A DNA stretch of 64,000 nucleotides from Microglena sp. YARC (lineage: Eukaryota; Chlorophyta; Chlorophyceae; Chlamydomonadales; Chlamydomonadaceae). The stretch covers positions 26,825,566-26,889,565 of the forward strand of contig CM039464.1 in the NCBI GenBank assembly GCA_022414725.1, written 5' to 3'. Under the pieces are notes generated by a model, which was not told the DNA's origin, made no database searches, and was given only the letters and a program-made list of their open reading frames with translations. The position numbers and the translations under genes are program-made. Positions 10,759 to 22,732 of the stretch are shown one piece after another. The first letter of the stretch is position 1; each line of letters opens with the position of its first letter.

Positions 10759-13700
10759 AACACACACACACACACACACACACACAGGGTTGTCACCTTG
10801 GGCTTTGAGCTTCCCCAGGATGTCAAACTGACACACATGGCAGTCAAAATTACTTTTTGTATAGCCCCCCTAGCCCCCCCCCCCCCCCCCCTACCCCGTT
10901 CGCTGGTGTTTTCGAGGCCCCTTTGGACAGCTTCCTAAATCAAGCCGACTTCACGTACTTTTTTTTTTAACCATGAAGATTTACCAGCTCATGATATCAA
11001 CACCACACATTCACATGTCTGTTCCTGGTGCACTTTTTGTTCTGGTGCTATTGGTGCTGTTTGACATACACTTTTGTTCTGGTGCTTTTGGTGCTGTTTG
11101 ACGTACGCTTTTTCTTCTGGTGCCATTGGTGCTGTTTGACATACACTTTTTCTTCTGGTGCTATTGGTCCTGTTTGACATACACTTTTTCTTCTGGTGCT
11201 ATTGGTCCTGTTTGACATACACTTTTTCTTCTGGTGCTATTGGTGCTGTTTGACATACACTTTTGTTCTGGTGCTATTGGTGCTGTTTGACGTACACTTT
11301 TTCTTCTGGTGCTGTTGGTGCTGTTTGACATACACTTTTGTTCTGGTGCTCTTGGTGCTGTTTGACGTACACTTTTTCTTCTGGTGCCATTGGTGCTGTT
11401 TGACGTACACTTTTTGTTCTAGTGCTATTGGTGCTGTTTGACATACACTTTTTCTTCTGGTGCCATTGGTGCTGTTTGACTTACGAGGGGTGCTCTAATG
11501 TAGGGATCGGCATATCATATGATGTTGGCCAAAGAAGGGTATGATATCATATAATATCATACAAATTGCATCATATGATATTGTATTTAAATGGTAACTT
11601 GTGCCTAGTCAGACTGCCGACATCATATGATATTATATGATGACATGATATCATATGATACCATATTGCCGTTCCCTATGTATGTGCCTCGTTATGCGGT
11701 GTATGTACACTTATATGTATATAATATGTATATTTTATTTCACCATAATACGTATATTATTCATGTGTCTCTCTTGACGGGGTCAAGCCACAGGCATATT
11801 TATAGGGAACGGCAATATGATATCATATAATGCTGGGAGTCTGACTAGGCTCAAGTTACTATTATACACAATATCACATGATGCCATTTGTATAGTATTA
11901 AATGATATCATACTCGCCTTAGGTCGACATCATATGATATGCCGGTCCCTACATATTTGGAGCCCAATAGGGCACCAGGCTGGTGGAATCATCATCAACA
12001 TTATCAACATCAACATCAACATCATTATTGTCATCATCATCGTCACCATCCGCATCATCAACATTATCACCATCATTACCATGAGCATCATCGTCATCAA
12101 TATGATCACCATCAACATCGTCATCACCACCACCATTGTCATCCGCACCATCATAATTATCAGCAGCAGCACCACCTCCACCATTATCTTCATCGTCATC
12201 AACATCATCAACATCAACATCGTCAACATCAACATCATCAACATCAACATTGCAACATCAGCATCATCACAATCACCATTATCTAAATCCATTGCCTGTT
12301 AAATCATTGTGTTACAGGGAGAAAGCTTCGTCAGCGTTGTTCTTCAAGCATAACACCCAGCTTGGACCTCCTTACCAAGTGTTGATCGATACCAACTTCA
12401 TCAACTTCTCCATTAAGAACAAGGTACGTTGATGACTCCTCAACCTACCTCCCCAACCTGCCAAGTGCTGTTAGATACCAAATGCATCACCTTCTCTATC
12501 AAGAACAAGGTATGTTCGTGACTCCCCAGCCAACGAAGTGTTGATCGATACCAACTTCATCAACTTCTCCATCAAGAACAAGGTACGTTCATGACTCCCC
12601 AACCAACCAAGTGTTGATAGATACCAACTTCTCCTTTAACAGCAAGGTATGTTCATGACTCCCCTACCTACTAAGTGCTGATAGATACCAACTGCATCAC
12701 CTTCTCCATCAACAACAAGGTTCATGACTCCCCAACCAACCAATTGCATCACCTTCTCCATCAACAAAAAGGTAGGTTCATGATAACAAAGGAACAGCAC
12801 AGTACAGTACAGCAACTTTCTAACTATTTGGCTTACATGACTTCAGTAATTTTTTATTTTGTTGTCATTTTATTAAGCAACGCAATAGCATAGGAATATT
12901 ACTCCTCGCCTCACCATCACCATCATCACTACCACCATCACCACCATCACCATCACCACCACCATCACCATCACCGCCACCACAACCATCACCGCCACCA
13001 CCACCACCACCACCACCATGACCGCCACCATCACCACCACCATCACCGCCGCCGCCACCATCATCACCACCACCATCACCACCACCAATACTAATTCTTG
13101 ATGCAATGCAGTGGGTGTGGGCCTCGTGATTGTTCAAGGTTTCTTCACAGTCTTCGCTTCGAGAAGTAACTGTTTTTCAAAACCTAATTACGTTAGCCAA
13201 AATCTAGTTCCAACGAGCCATAATTTTGTTAGCAACTTGAAACCTCTCAAAATCTGTTTTTTGAGGTGTGAAATAGAACGTTTCAACAACCTTGTTGGAA
13301 ATTTTAGATGTTGTACACCAAGAGGTCATATAAACAAACATTGAACAAGCTTGGTGGGAGTTGTAGATGTTGTACACCAAGAGGTCATGTAAACAAACAT
13401 TGAACGACCCCGGTGGGTGATTTGTTTCAGCCCTATCCTGGTTGAAACCGACCTCTTATATGGACCCCCCACCCCCCTTCCTAATCTGGACCCTCCCTTC
13501 TTTATCTGGATCCCCCTTCCTTATCTTGACCCCCCCCCCCCCCCCCCTTCCTAATCTGGACTCCCCGTCTCCCCCCCCTCCTTCCTAATCTGGACCCCCC
13601 CCCTTCCTAATCTGCCCCCACCCCCTCCTTGCATGACGCCTCCAGATTGATTTGGTGCAAGGCATGGTGGACTGCTTGTATGCTGAGTGCCGCCCATGCA

Positions 13701-14950
13701 TTACAGATTGCGTGATGGCTGAGTTGTAAAAGCTTGGCTTTATCTGGACACCCCCTTCCTTGTCTTGACCCCCTCCCCCACCCCCACCCCACCCCCCTTC
13801 CTAATTTCCCCACCCCTTCCCAACCCCCACCCCTTCCTTCCATGACACCTCCAGATTGATTTGGTACGAGGCATGGTCGACTGCTTGTACGCTGAGTGCC
13901 GCCCATGCATTACAGATTGCGTGATGGCTGAGTTAGAAAAGCTGGGAGCCAAGTATAGAGTGGCTTTGAAGGTAAGCGACTAAGCGAGGTTGGAGAGCTT
14001 TTGGGGTTGGGTGGAAGGTGTGGCTGTGGTTGTATGGTGGGGTTAAGGGGTAGCGGTGGGGTTGTTTTAGGGGGGGGGGGGGGGGGGGGGGGGGAGTTTC
14101 ATCATAGCCAGAGCTTGTTATACAGATGGACATTCATCCTACGTACAATTTAGACTGGAGAGGACTGTCCCAACCCTCCTCCCAGACGCCCCTGTATCAG
14201 TTTTTTCGGGCTGTTGTGCTGCCCCCCCCACCCCCACTGGAGAGGACTGTCCCAACCCTCCTCCCAGACGCCCCTGAATCAGTTTTTCGGCTGTTGTGCT
14301 GCCCCCCCACCCCATAGTGGAGTACTCTAGGGATGGACTTACATGGGTATGGTGGACTGTTTTTGCTCAGGGTTTAGGGTTTGAATATGGGTTTTAGGGG
14401 GTAGGGTTTGAATGAGTGCAGCCCATGCATAACTAGGGAACAGCTATGTGTTATCCTATGGTATTATATGATGCCGGCAGTCTGACTATGCTAAGTTACC
14501 ATGTATATACAATATAATGTGATGCCGGCAGTCTGACTATGCTAAGTTACCATGTATATACAATATAATGTGATGCCGGCAGTCTGACTATGCTAAGTTA
14601 CCATGTATATACAATATAATGTGATGCCGGCAGTCTGACTATGCTAAGTTACCATGTATATACAATATCATGTGATGCCGGCAGTCTGACTATGCTAAGT
14701 TACCATGTATATACAATATCATGTGATGCCGGCAGTCTGACTATGCTAAAGCTACCTTGTAGATACAATATCGTGTGATGCCGGCAGTCTGACTCCGCTA
14801 AGTTACCATGTAGATACAATACCATATGATGCAAAACTGAAGTAACTTACCGGTAGTATTTTTGATAATAGTATTTTTTAGTACTTCGGGAACAACTTGA
14901 GTGACGAAAGTAGTGGAGAGCTCTTGGTGCTTGGTGGTGTGTGTGTGGGG

Positions 14951-14987
<37 letters not shown>

Positions 14988-16763
14988 CTGAAAGGAGTTG
15001 AAGTGAGTCGGCATTCACGTATGAATGGATTTTTCAGCCCAGGGATAGCCAAATAGGTTTGATCACATCCCTTGGACTGTCAAATCCATCCCTCTGTGCA
15101 TTCAGACTGACTGACTGACAGACTGACAGCATCTCATACCCTTCATTCCAGATTGCCAAGTACCCCAGGTTTGATCACCTCCCATGGACTGTCATATCCA
15201 TCCATGCTTACTGACTGACTGACTGACTGACTGACTGACTGACTGACTGCATCCCATACCCTTAATTCCAGATTGCCAAGGACCCCAGGTTTGATCACCT
15301 CCCATGCATGCACAAGGGCACCTACGCTGATGACTGTATCTGTGAGCGAGTGCGGCAACACAAATGCTACATCGTGGCCACCTGCGATCGCGATCTTCGG
15401 AGAAGGATCCGAAAGGTGGGTGTTGTTTATGTATGTGTATGTGTACATGTATTCGTAAACCTGTGTATGTAAACCTATATATGTAAATCTGTGTATTTGT
15501 ATCTGTACTTGTAAACCTGTACATGTAAACCTAAGTATGTAAATCTGTGTATTTGTATTTGTAGATGTAAATCTATGTATATGTTAACCTGTATATGTAA
15601 ACCTGTGAGTCCTGTTTTACTGGGACAGTCCACTATTAGTGTTGTTTAGACGAAAAAGACACCCCAAACCTGTTACAACATCTTGGCCACATGCAATCGC
15701 GATCGTCAGAGAAGGATCCAAAAGGTGGATACCGTACTGTATCTGTGTATGTTAGAGCCCGGGGACAGTCCATTGTAAGTATTATATAGACCAAAGGAAG
15801 TAGCCCGCCCGATTGCTACATCGTTGCCACCAGGGCACTACACTTTTGGCGGAGCCCCCCCCTTCTGGGGGGCAGGAGCACCCTGGGTCACCGCGTTGTC
15901 CGTTTGGAACATGAAGCCCCGTAACCCTGGCTCTAACTGTATTGTAAACCCTGGCTTCGGTCCGCTGCGCTCGATTCCTGTGCCACCTGTCGCTCCAATA
16001 GCCAACACTCTCCGCCAATTTTCCGCGTCCCTTGCAACGCCTATAACTTGTGCCATTTTGAGTTACGTGGAAAACATAGATGGGGGTCTTCAAGTTACTT
16101 GCTCGCAGTGCCTGGCACGGATTTTTGGGACTCCAGGCTTAGTGGGTTTCTTTTTTTACGTGTTTCACGTAGTGAGGTCCAAAACCTTACATGCTAGCAC
16201 GTCAGCTCGCGCAATTTGTAGTACCCTGGGGGCCAGGTGAAATCGCGATCTTCGTGTATGCAAAAAACATGACATGATATATATATTTTTTGGGGAGAGG
16301 GGGGGGGGGGGGGGGGGGGGGGGGGGATTTGTCTGGGATTTATCGAAGGTGCTACATATAGCATTAGTGCTAAATTATTTACCTTAGTGTTGTGGGGGTG
16401 CTGTGTTTGAGTCTTCTGGATTTGCCTTTACTGCCAGAAATGGTGCTAATCACACTCAAAAAGCTACTACGATGCCACTATGGTGCTACGTAAAGGCACT
16501 GGTTCCTCTTTTTTGGGGGGGGGGGGGGGGGGGGTCACCCCAGGAGTGGGTTTCCGGACACTAACTAGCAGCACATGAGAATTCAGTTTTGAATGGTGTT
16601 GCCACTCCTCCAAAAGAGTAGGCGGAAAAGAAAAGTTGTCTAACACAAAAACCTGACTGTCTTCCTGCAGATCCCTGGAGTGCCGATCATGTACATCCAG
16701 TCACACCAGTACTCCATCGAGAGGTTGCCGGAGGCTACTGTTGGTGGTGCCCACGCCGGGTAG
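10259..16763 (+). CDS. FCF1: FCF1/UTP24 PIN-domain nuclease, pre-rRNA processing
   Basis: Nucleolar endonuclease of the small-subunit processome; family members cut pre-18S rRNA at sites A1 and A2. Six exons are 10259-10329, 10407-10466, 12318-12423, 13855-13971, 15272-15415 and 16671-16763 (TAG). They join in frame with GT-AG borders to 196 residues, against about 190-200 in the family. The start [16 protein letters not shown] matches the conserved N-terminus, and exon 2 is Lys-rich. The PIN core includes [12 protein letters not shown] (Asp68), [21 protein letters not shown] (Asp138, Asp139) and [14 protein letters not shown] (Asp157, Asp159), so the acidic metal-binding residues are retained. 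The C-terminus [13 protein letters not shown] is plant-like. The last four introns (about 1.3-1.9 kb) carry partial copies of their flanking exons, a tandem array and MITEs, yet the reading frame is intact. Divergent from NDUFA2. Confidence 0.96.
10505..10785 (+). repeat. CA/CCA/poly(C) microsatellite in FCF1 intron 2
   Basis: Long (CA)n and (CAC)n runs alternate with poly(C). Proline/histidine-rich ORFs here are composition artefacts. It lies just downstream of the exon 2 donor gtaagt at 10467. Confidence 0.9.
11020..11482 (+). repeat. 37-38 bp tandem repeat in FCF1 intron 2
   Basis: About 12 units of the form 'ttctggtgctattggtgctg' plus 'tttgacatacacttt'. It forms open frames on both strands that I treat as shadows. 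Confidence 0.9.
11501..11678 (+). mobile_element. Family-3 MITE (TAGGGAACGGCA TIR), copy 1
   Basis: It starts 'tagggatcggcatatcatat' and ends with the inverse 'atattgccgttccct(a)'. The interior is AT-rich with many CATATGAT palindromes and a 'gtctgac' / 'gtcagac' motif pair. Non-coding. Confidence 0.75.
11803..11951 (+). mobile_element. Family-3 MITE, copy 2, with near-perfect 8-bp TSD
   Basis: TIRs are 'tagggaacggcaatatgata' and 'catatgatatgccggtccct(a)'. The flanks CATATTTA (left) and CATATTTG (right) match in 7 of 8 bases, which fits an 8-bp target duplication and hAT-type transposition. Confidence 0.75.
11985..12285 (+). repeat. (ATC/CAT)n trinucleotide tract
   Basis: Imperfect 'atcatcaacatcaacatc' repeats end ~30 bp before the exon 3 acceptor of FCF1. 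The His- and Ile-rich frames are artefacts. Confidence 0.9.
12470..12775 (+). repeat. Five partial copies of the FCF1 exon 3 donor end
   Basis: The 3' half of exon 3 (coding [15 protein letters not shown]) plus its gtacgt-like donor is repeated at about 12470, 12538, 12608, 12674 and 12743, separated by 'tgactccccaaccaacc'. The second copy is nearly identical to the exon; the others are decayed (e.g. TNCI.FSINNK). All lie downstream of the true donor at 12424. Confidence 0.85.
12905..13090 (+). repeat. (CAC/CAT/CCG)n tract in FCF1 intron 3
   Basis: Imperfect trinucleotide repeats. Gly/Asp- and Val/Met-rich minus-strand ORFs here are artefacts. Confidence 0.9.
13641..13739 (+). pseudogene. 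Truncated duplicate of FCF1 exon 4 with in-frame stop
   Basis: The first ~85 bases of exon 4 with its 'cctccag' acceptor are copied 209 bp upstream of the real exon (13855). The frame matches through the CMAEL-like region (CVMAEL), then has TAA where the true exon has GAA. No donor follows. If its acceptor were used, translation would stop here. The flanks are C-rich 'tcctaatctggacccccc' repeats. Confidence 0.85.
14434..14835 (+). repeat. 51-bp tandem array grown from a family-3 MITE
   Basis: It starts with the TIR-like 'tagggaacagctatg', then has seven units beginning 'gatgccggcagtctgacta' at a 51-bp period (14471, 14522, 14573, 14624, 14675, 14726, 14778). The unit is the internal part of the family-3 MITE; only the left end of the element is recognisable. 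Confidence 0.85.
15151..15195 (+). repeat. Partial copy of FCF1 exon 5 acceptor end
   Basis: 'agattgccaag.accccagg' and 'tttgatcacctcccatg' repeat the acceptor and first ~40 bases of exon 5 (15272), 120 bp upstream of it. An older copy is visible at 15040-15080. Between them lie (ACTG)n runs. A copy of the exon's 3' end with its donor also lies downstream at about 15676-15726. Confidence 0.8.
15831..16228 (+). mobile_element. hAT-like MITE, 398 bp, FCF1 intron 5
   Basis: Ends are CAGGGCACTAC and GTAGTACCCTG. The flanks gttgccac/ggggccag match in only about 5 of 8 positions, so the target duplication is worn. Internal frames show no transposase. Confidence 0.65.
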
Positions 16764-18679
16764 TGTTGTTTGTTTGTGGTTGATGGTGGTGGTGCCCACG
16801 CCAGTGGTGTTGCCCACCAGGTTTGTTCGGGGGGGCTCCAAGATCTGCATCTGAGACGCAACAGACCCTCCCAAATCAGTGTCTTGAGACGCAAGATGCA
16901 GCGTTTTTAACAACGCTGTTTCCAACTGATTCTTTTGGGGGCTGTGCAAGCCCGCCTCAAGCTTCAGGACTGTCATCAAGCTCTGGTTTAGGCTTAGTTT
17001 TGAGTACATAGCCTATCAGCCTATGGGCTGCTCATCCTGAGCGGGCGGAAGCTCGAGACTCTATCCTATCAATAAAATAAATAAATCATTAGTGCGCCTT
17101 ATTACGAGGTGGAGGGTGCGTGAGGATGAGGTGGGCAGCGCGTTTACTTGCACTGGGCCCAACCGCCAAACAGATATTGCAATATATATAAGCACAGATT
17201 CATGGTACATGGGTAGCCAGGTATTTTTAATGGGCATCTCTGGTTAGTTGATTAATCGTAAGTCGAGAATGAGGCACGCCATCCTGTGATCCTTTTCATT
17301 CGATTGGATTATATAGTTACATGGTTTCTCAGCCAACTCTGAGCTTCTTGCGCCTTACAACTTCTCCAATACCCACGGAAACCAGGGAGTATACTAGGTA
17401 TACTTTGGTGAAGAGTACTGAATTACTATTACGTCAGCAGTATTAATGATAACGTGCACGAAAACTGTCTCAACTGTAAATGCATCAAAATACGGCAACA
17501 CGGAGCAACCGATGATGGTGAGGCCGTGTAAGGCTGACTGGAATAATACGTTACACAGTACCTCTAACGAGCTTGGAATTGAAGTTGGCTCCATAGCTTC
17601 AGCTAGCAATTTGGCTGCACTCCGCCTTCGTTCAGCAGTAAAAAAACTCTTTACCAGGGAATTGTACCTGTAACGAGGACGGCGCCCTTTGACCAACTAG
17701 GGCACGTACTCCCCATTTACAGCCTGAGAGTAATTCTTAGGCTGGGATATATGGACAGCCTGAGAGTAAGAATTAACTAACATGGTAGTAGGTGAGAATA
17801 AGTACCGGTACTCCGTTGGCTCAAAGGTTGAGTAATTAAATATACCGATATGCAAGAGAGAGGACAAAAAACTATGACAGCAGAAGAGGGAGATACCGGT
17901 AGTCAAAACAAGGTTAGAGAAGAAAGAAGAATGATAACAATTAAGAACGAGAGGAACATAGCATGCTGCCAGCAGGAGCTTGGACTGGGACTTGGAGAGC
18001 ATGTCACTAGGGTTGCTCCTCGTTGGTGTCCAGTCCAGGGAGATGAGGCCGGCAATAGTAGTAGACTTCGATCCAGCTTTGTTTTCATGCCTTTGAGCCT
18101 GTGTGAAAGCACATCATTACAATTCAAATTTGAAATCAACCTGGCAGGTTGATTTCAAATTTGAATTGTAATGATGATACGGGTAAATAAGCAAGGTGGG
18201 TGTGTAATGTGTATGTGTATGATGTTACGGGGTTGCATGATGTGAAGTGGGGTGGGGGTGGGGTGGGGGTGGGTGGGGGTGGGTGGGTGGGTGGGTGGGG
18301 GGGGGCACGGGCAGGAATCCACCCACCGGCCCATGTCCAACTTTCGCGCGCGCCTCGATCCTTTCAATCTAATTAGAAAAGTCGCTTCGATTGTATCCCA
18401 TTCAGAATATGCGGTGCATCTTTCCTCTCTGGACATTCTCTGATCCGAAACCTCAAAAACTAGCTTTCTCCTGCGGGGGGGCGGGGTACGCTCTTCCATA
18501 CTAGGTTTCCGGCAGTACAGCTGTTTGCAGGGCTGTTTGGTTCTTACCTGTCCCATACCAGTCCCTGGTGTACTCTTTCTTTCTGAAATTGCGAAGGTTC
18601 GAACTCGATCTTCTCTCTTGTCAATCGACTAGCTGATGTTAAATAGCACTTAATTATCTGTAGAACGAGCTTAGAAGCC
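16764..18679. other. FCF1-RBR1 intergenic region
   Basis: It holds a family-8 fragment (16838-16925), a reversed family-4 repeat (17088-17165), a copy of a widespread 'aagttcaa' retro-tail-like motif near 17580-17640, a 65-bp palindrome (18112-18176) and a 'ggggtggg' run (18247-18305). A 100-codon minus-strand ORF (17394-17696) overlaps the repeat motif and resembles no family I know, so I do not call it a gene. Confidence 0.5.
18112..18176. repeat. Perfect 32-bp inverted repeat with 1-base loop
   Basis: The left arm (18112-18143, starting catcattacaattc) and right arm (18145-18176, ending gaattgtaatgatg) are exact reverse complements around a single G. It would extrude as a 32-bp hairpin 504 bp upstream of the RBR1 start. 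Confidence 0.9.
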
Positions 18680-21600
18680 ATGGAAGATTCAGGCGAAGAG
18701 TATGAGTACGGTTCAGACGAGGACAATAGCGGGGGATGCAATGATAGCGCGAGTGAGCAAGACGACGGCAGCGACTTTGGCTTCGACGACGGGGCTGAGA
18801 TCATCACTGCGAAAAGGGTGCGAGTATTGCTTCCTCGACCATGCACACGAGCATCTCGTCGTGACTCTTTTATTGGCACTGCAGGTTCCTTACGTGGTCT
18901 TACCCAAGGTGGAGCTGATACGAAGGCAGAATGACGCTATCAAAGAGGTCACCTCCATCTCGGGGATCTCAGATGAAGCTGCCTCAAGGGTCCTCAGAAA
19001 GTATAAATGGTGTGTTTTCATTGTGTCTGTAGATGCTACCTTTAAATTTTGCATCTTGAAATATTTCCTCATCTATGATCTCACTTCACTGTCACAGGGA
19101 TGTAAGCCGGGTGCATGAGGAGTGGTTCTCCGACATGAATGCTGTGCAAGAGGCTGTTGGCTTAGCAAAGGAAGACGCAGATGAGCCTTCTTCATCTGGC
19201 GAGGTGCGTTGTGGATAAGTGCATGTATATCTGGTCCATGGTAGCCATGGCCCCAAGGCAGGCCAGGGTTTTCTTTTCAGGCCATGGCCATGGCCCCAAG
19301 GCAGGCACAGTGTTTTTCTTTTCAGCTACAAGCAGCAGCTTCTAGGCAGCTCCCCTGACTGGCTATTCAGCCAAACTTGGCCCAACCTCGAGCACCTTGA
19401 AGCTGTCATAACCAGCTTTCCAGAACTGCTGAAATAGTTCTGTGTAGCCAAGTGATCGGCTCAAGGAGCTGCTATGAAAAGCCAAAAAGAAAACCCTGGC
19501 GTGACATGAAAGAGGATCTAGGTTGTTCTATGCCTCCTTCCTACCCACACAGGGACACCCATGGGCACATGTGCTAACCTAAGACACTCAGACAATGGCT
19601 GTCCGAGGATGGCAAGCAGCAAAATTGCTGGCTGGGGCCATGTTACCAAGTTCAAGTTCAAGTTCAATGGCTCTCCCCTATCTCAGCCTCCCTTCTCCTC
19701 TACCCCTCCTCCCCCAGTACACATGCTCACGTACACTTGCTCTGGATCATCTATTCCAGCAGACCTGCACAGTTCAAGCTCTAATTTGCCCACTCTCAAA
19801 CCCATGACTGAATCCCTCAGGATCGATGCATGATTTGCTTTGACACATTTACCAAGAAGGCCATGCGTGCTGCCTCCTGTGGGCACTATTTCTGCACAAC
19901 TTGCTGGCAGGGCTACCTTACAGCCGCAATTGCCTCGGGACCTTCCAGCTTGGACCTACGTTGCCCGCTGCCTGACTGCACTGCCTGTGTAAGTACCCTT
20001 ACTTCTGTTTTCCGCATTCCCTGTCACAGTGAGCCTTCTTGCAATAGTTCTTGCAAAAGATCACTCAGCAGTTTTAAACACACTGCTTGTGTAAGTATCC
20101 TTACTTCTGTTTTCCGCATTCTCTGTGCCCTCTTACAATTTATTTTTCAATAAACATAGATAACGCCTGGAGGGGCTTGGTTTTAAGGGCTGAGGGCGTT
20201 TTCCGCGTCCCCCATGCCCCTCGACATTCTCTAAATAACTTAGTATTTTTTAAGCCTCGGGTGTTCATGCACTGAGCCTGTGATCTGGTGGATATTGGTG
20301 TTAGCGTTGGACTGGTAGATCTTGCTGTCAGTATAGGATCTTGTCGCTGGGAGATATGAGACAGTGTGGGACACTGGAGATGATCGACTGGACAGAGGTT
20401 CTAGATTGAGAACGAGACAGATTTGAAACTTAAAATGCTGACAGATCTGTGATCATGTGTGAATCTTTTGTGATTAAAATGCTTGATTTGAATTTGTTAT
20501 GTTACTGCCGGTCATGTTACTGCCGAAGACAAGAGCAGCTGATTGCTAGTTACATCGTTTCGGTCAGCATCAGCTTCTGATCGCTAGTTACTGCTGATTG
20601 CTAGTTACTGCCGATTGCTAGTTACAGTGTTTTGGTCAGCATCATCTTCTGATTGCAAGTCACTGCTGATTGCTAGTTACAGCGTTTTGGTCAGCCTTAG
20701 CTTCTGATTGCTAGTTACTGCTGATTGCTAGTTACAGCGTTTTGGTCAGCATCAGCTGCTGAAGGCTATAATTGCGGGTCACTTGTAGGGATAGGTGGTT
20801 TGCTGGAATAGATGCTGAATCTATTACTCTAGTTACTTTTTCTCAAGGGGGGGGCAAGAAAAAAGCTGCCGTATTGCATCTTCGCTTTGGATAGAGCTTA
20901 TCCTCAACTAAATAAAAAAACAGTTTTTTTAGCCAAAAATAAAGTTGTACAAAAGTTAGAGGGGTCCAAAGTTTTTTTCACCCAAAGCGGCCCAAATCTG
21001 AACTATGCGATAAATCACTTTTGAGCCACCTTAAGAAAGATGTAAGGGCATAACTGGAATGGGCATGAAAAGATCTTTCTAATGACCCCCATCTAAGGGG
21101 GGGTAGGGTGAGGCAATCGGGTTTTATGAGGGGTGGTGGGGTGGGTGGGGGGTAAAAAAACTTTTCCCTAACTTTATTCCCCCCCTCTTTTTGTATGAAC
21201 CTTCCACAATTCCAACTCCCATCTGAATCGGACACTGTATTGAATATGCGGTCCAAAATCTGTCTCTCTGCCCCCCCCCCCTGCTTCTTCTATAGAAAGT
21301 TGAAGTTAGAAGAACAAACTTGTGAAAAAATACGATTCTAGTCCTATTAACAAGGATATTCCTACCAACAAATCTGGGTTGGGTTTTAATTTCAAGAGTC
21401 TGACCCCCCCCCCCCCCACCCACCACCACACACACACACACACACACTGACCCCCCCACCCCACCCCCACAAATACTGAATCTCTCCCCCCCTGGTATAT
21501 GGTATGCATATATGTATTTATATATACCCACGATACCGATATTGTACTTGACAACCCTAATTATTTCTCATCGTCACTCATGCAGGTGCCTGTGAAATTT

Positions 21601-22633
21601 GTCACTGAGGTCGCCAGTCCTGCGGATCAGGCCAAGTACAAGGAGTTTGCCCTGCGGAGTTTTGTGGAGGATAACCGGAAGATATCATGGTAGGTCTGGG
21701 TTTGGGTTTGGGTCTGCGTCTGTGCGGGTCTGGGTTTGGGTCTGGGTCTGGGTAAGTCTGTGTAGGTCTGGGTCTGGGTCTGTGTAGGTCTGGGTTTGAG
21801 TCTGGGTCTGGGTCTGGTCTGCATAGGTCTGGGTTTTGGTCTGGGTCTGTGTAGATCTGGGTTTGGGTCTGTGTCTGGGTCTGGGTAGGTCTGGATTTGG
21901 GTCTGGGTCTGCGTAGGTCTGGGTTTTGGTCTGGGTCTGTGTAGGTCTGGGTTTTGGTCTGGGTCTGTGTAGGTCTGGATCTGTGTAGGTCTGGGTTTGG
22001 GTCTGGGTCTGCGTAAGTCCTGGTCTGGGTCTGTGTAGGTCTGGGTTTTAGTCTGGGTCTGTGTATATCTGGTTTTGTGTCTAGTTCTGGGTAGGTCTGG
22101 GTCTGCCCGTCTGGGTCTGCATATGTCCTGGTCTGGGTCTGCATAAGTCTGGGTACTTTGATTCAAGCAAATTCAATCCTTCTCCAATTTGATTGAAGTG
22201 TGCATACCATGCTCTGTGCCTTAGACACCACTGTATTTGTTTTTTAAACCCTAAGGCTGTGAGAATGCTATGGATCTAAACCCTAAACCCCAACCCTACC
22301 CCCTACACCCTGATGAGAAGCCAAGCCAAGTCGCGTCTCTGTTTCTGTCTTGCCCCTTCATATGTGTCTGAACCTCTTGCCCCTTCACATGTTTGTGACC
22401 CTCTAGCCCTTTCACATGTGCGCTGCAGGTGTGTGGGCAAAGGCTGTGAGAATGCTGTGGAGTGCCGCATTGACCGCGCTGCAGATGATCCCTTGGATGT
22501 CATCTGCACCTGCTCAGCAGCCTTCTGCTTCAATTGTAAAGAAGAAGCACACAGGCCGGTACGTGTTACGCTATGCTTCGCCCTAATAATAATAATTATA
22601 ATTATAATTATAATAATAATAATTATTATTATT

Positions 22634-22672
<39 letters not shown>

Positions 22673-22693
22673 GTAATAGTAATAGTAATAATA

Positions 22694-22732
<39 letters not shown>

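Noticed and set aside
10457..10938. Pro/His/Thr-rich and Cys/Val/Gly-rich ORFs on both strands
   Set aside because: They are produced by (CA)n, (CAC)n and poly(C) microsatellite within FCF1 intron 2.
17394..17696. 100-codon minus-strand ORF between FCF1 and RBR1
   Set aside because: It overlaps a motif repeated at 19612, 42355, 49055 and 49480, has no recognisable domain and no splice context.
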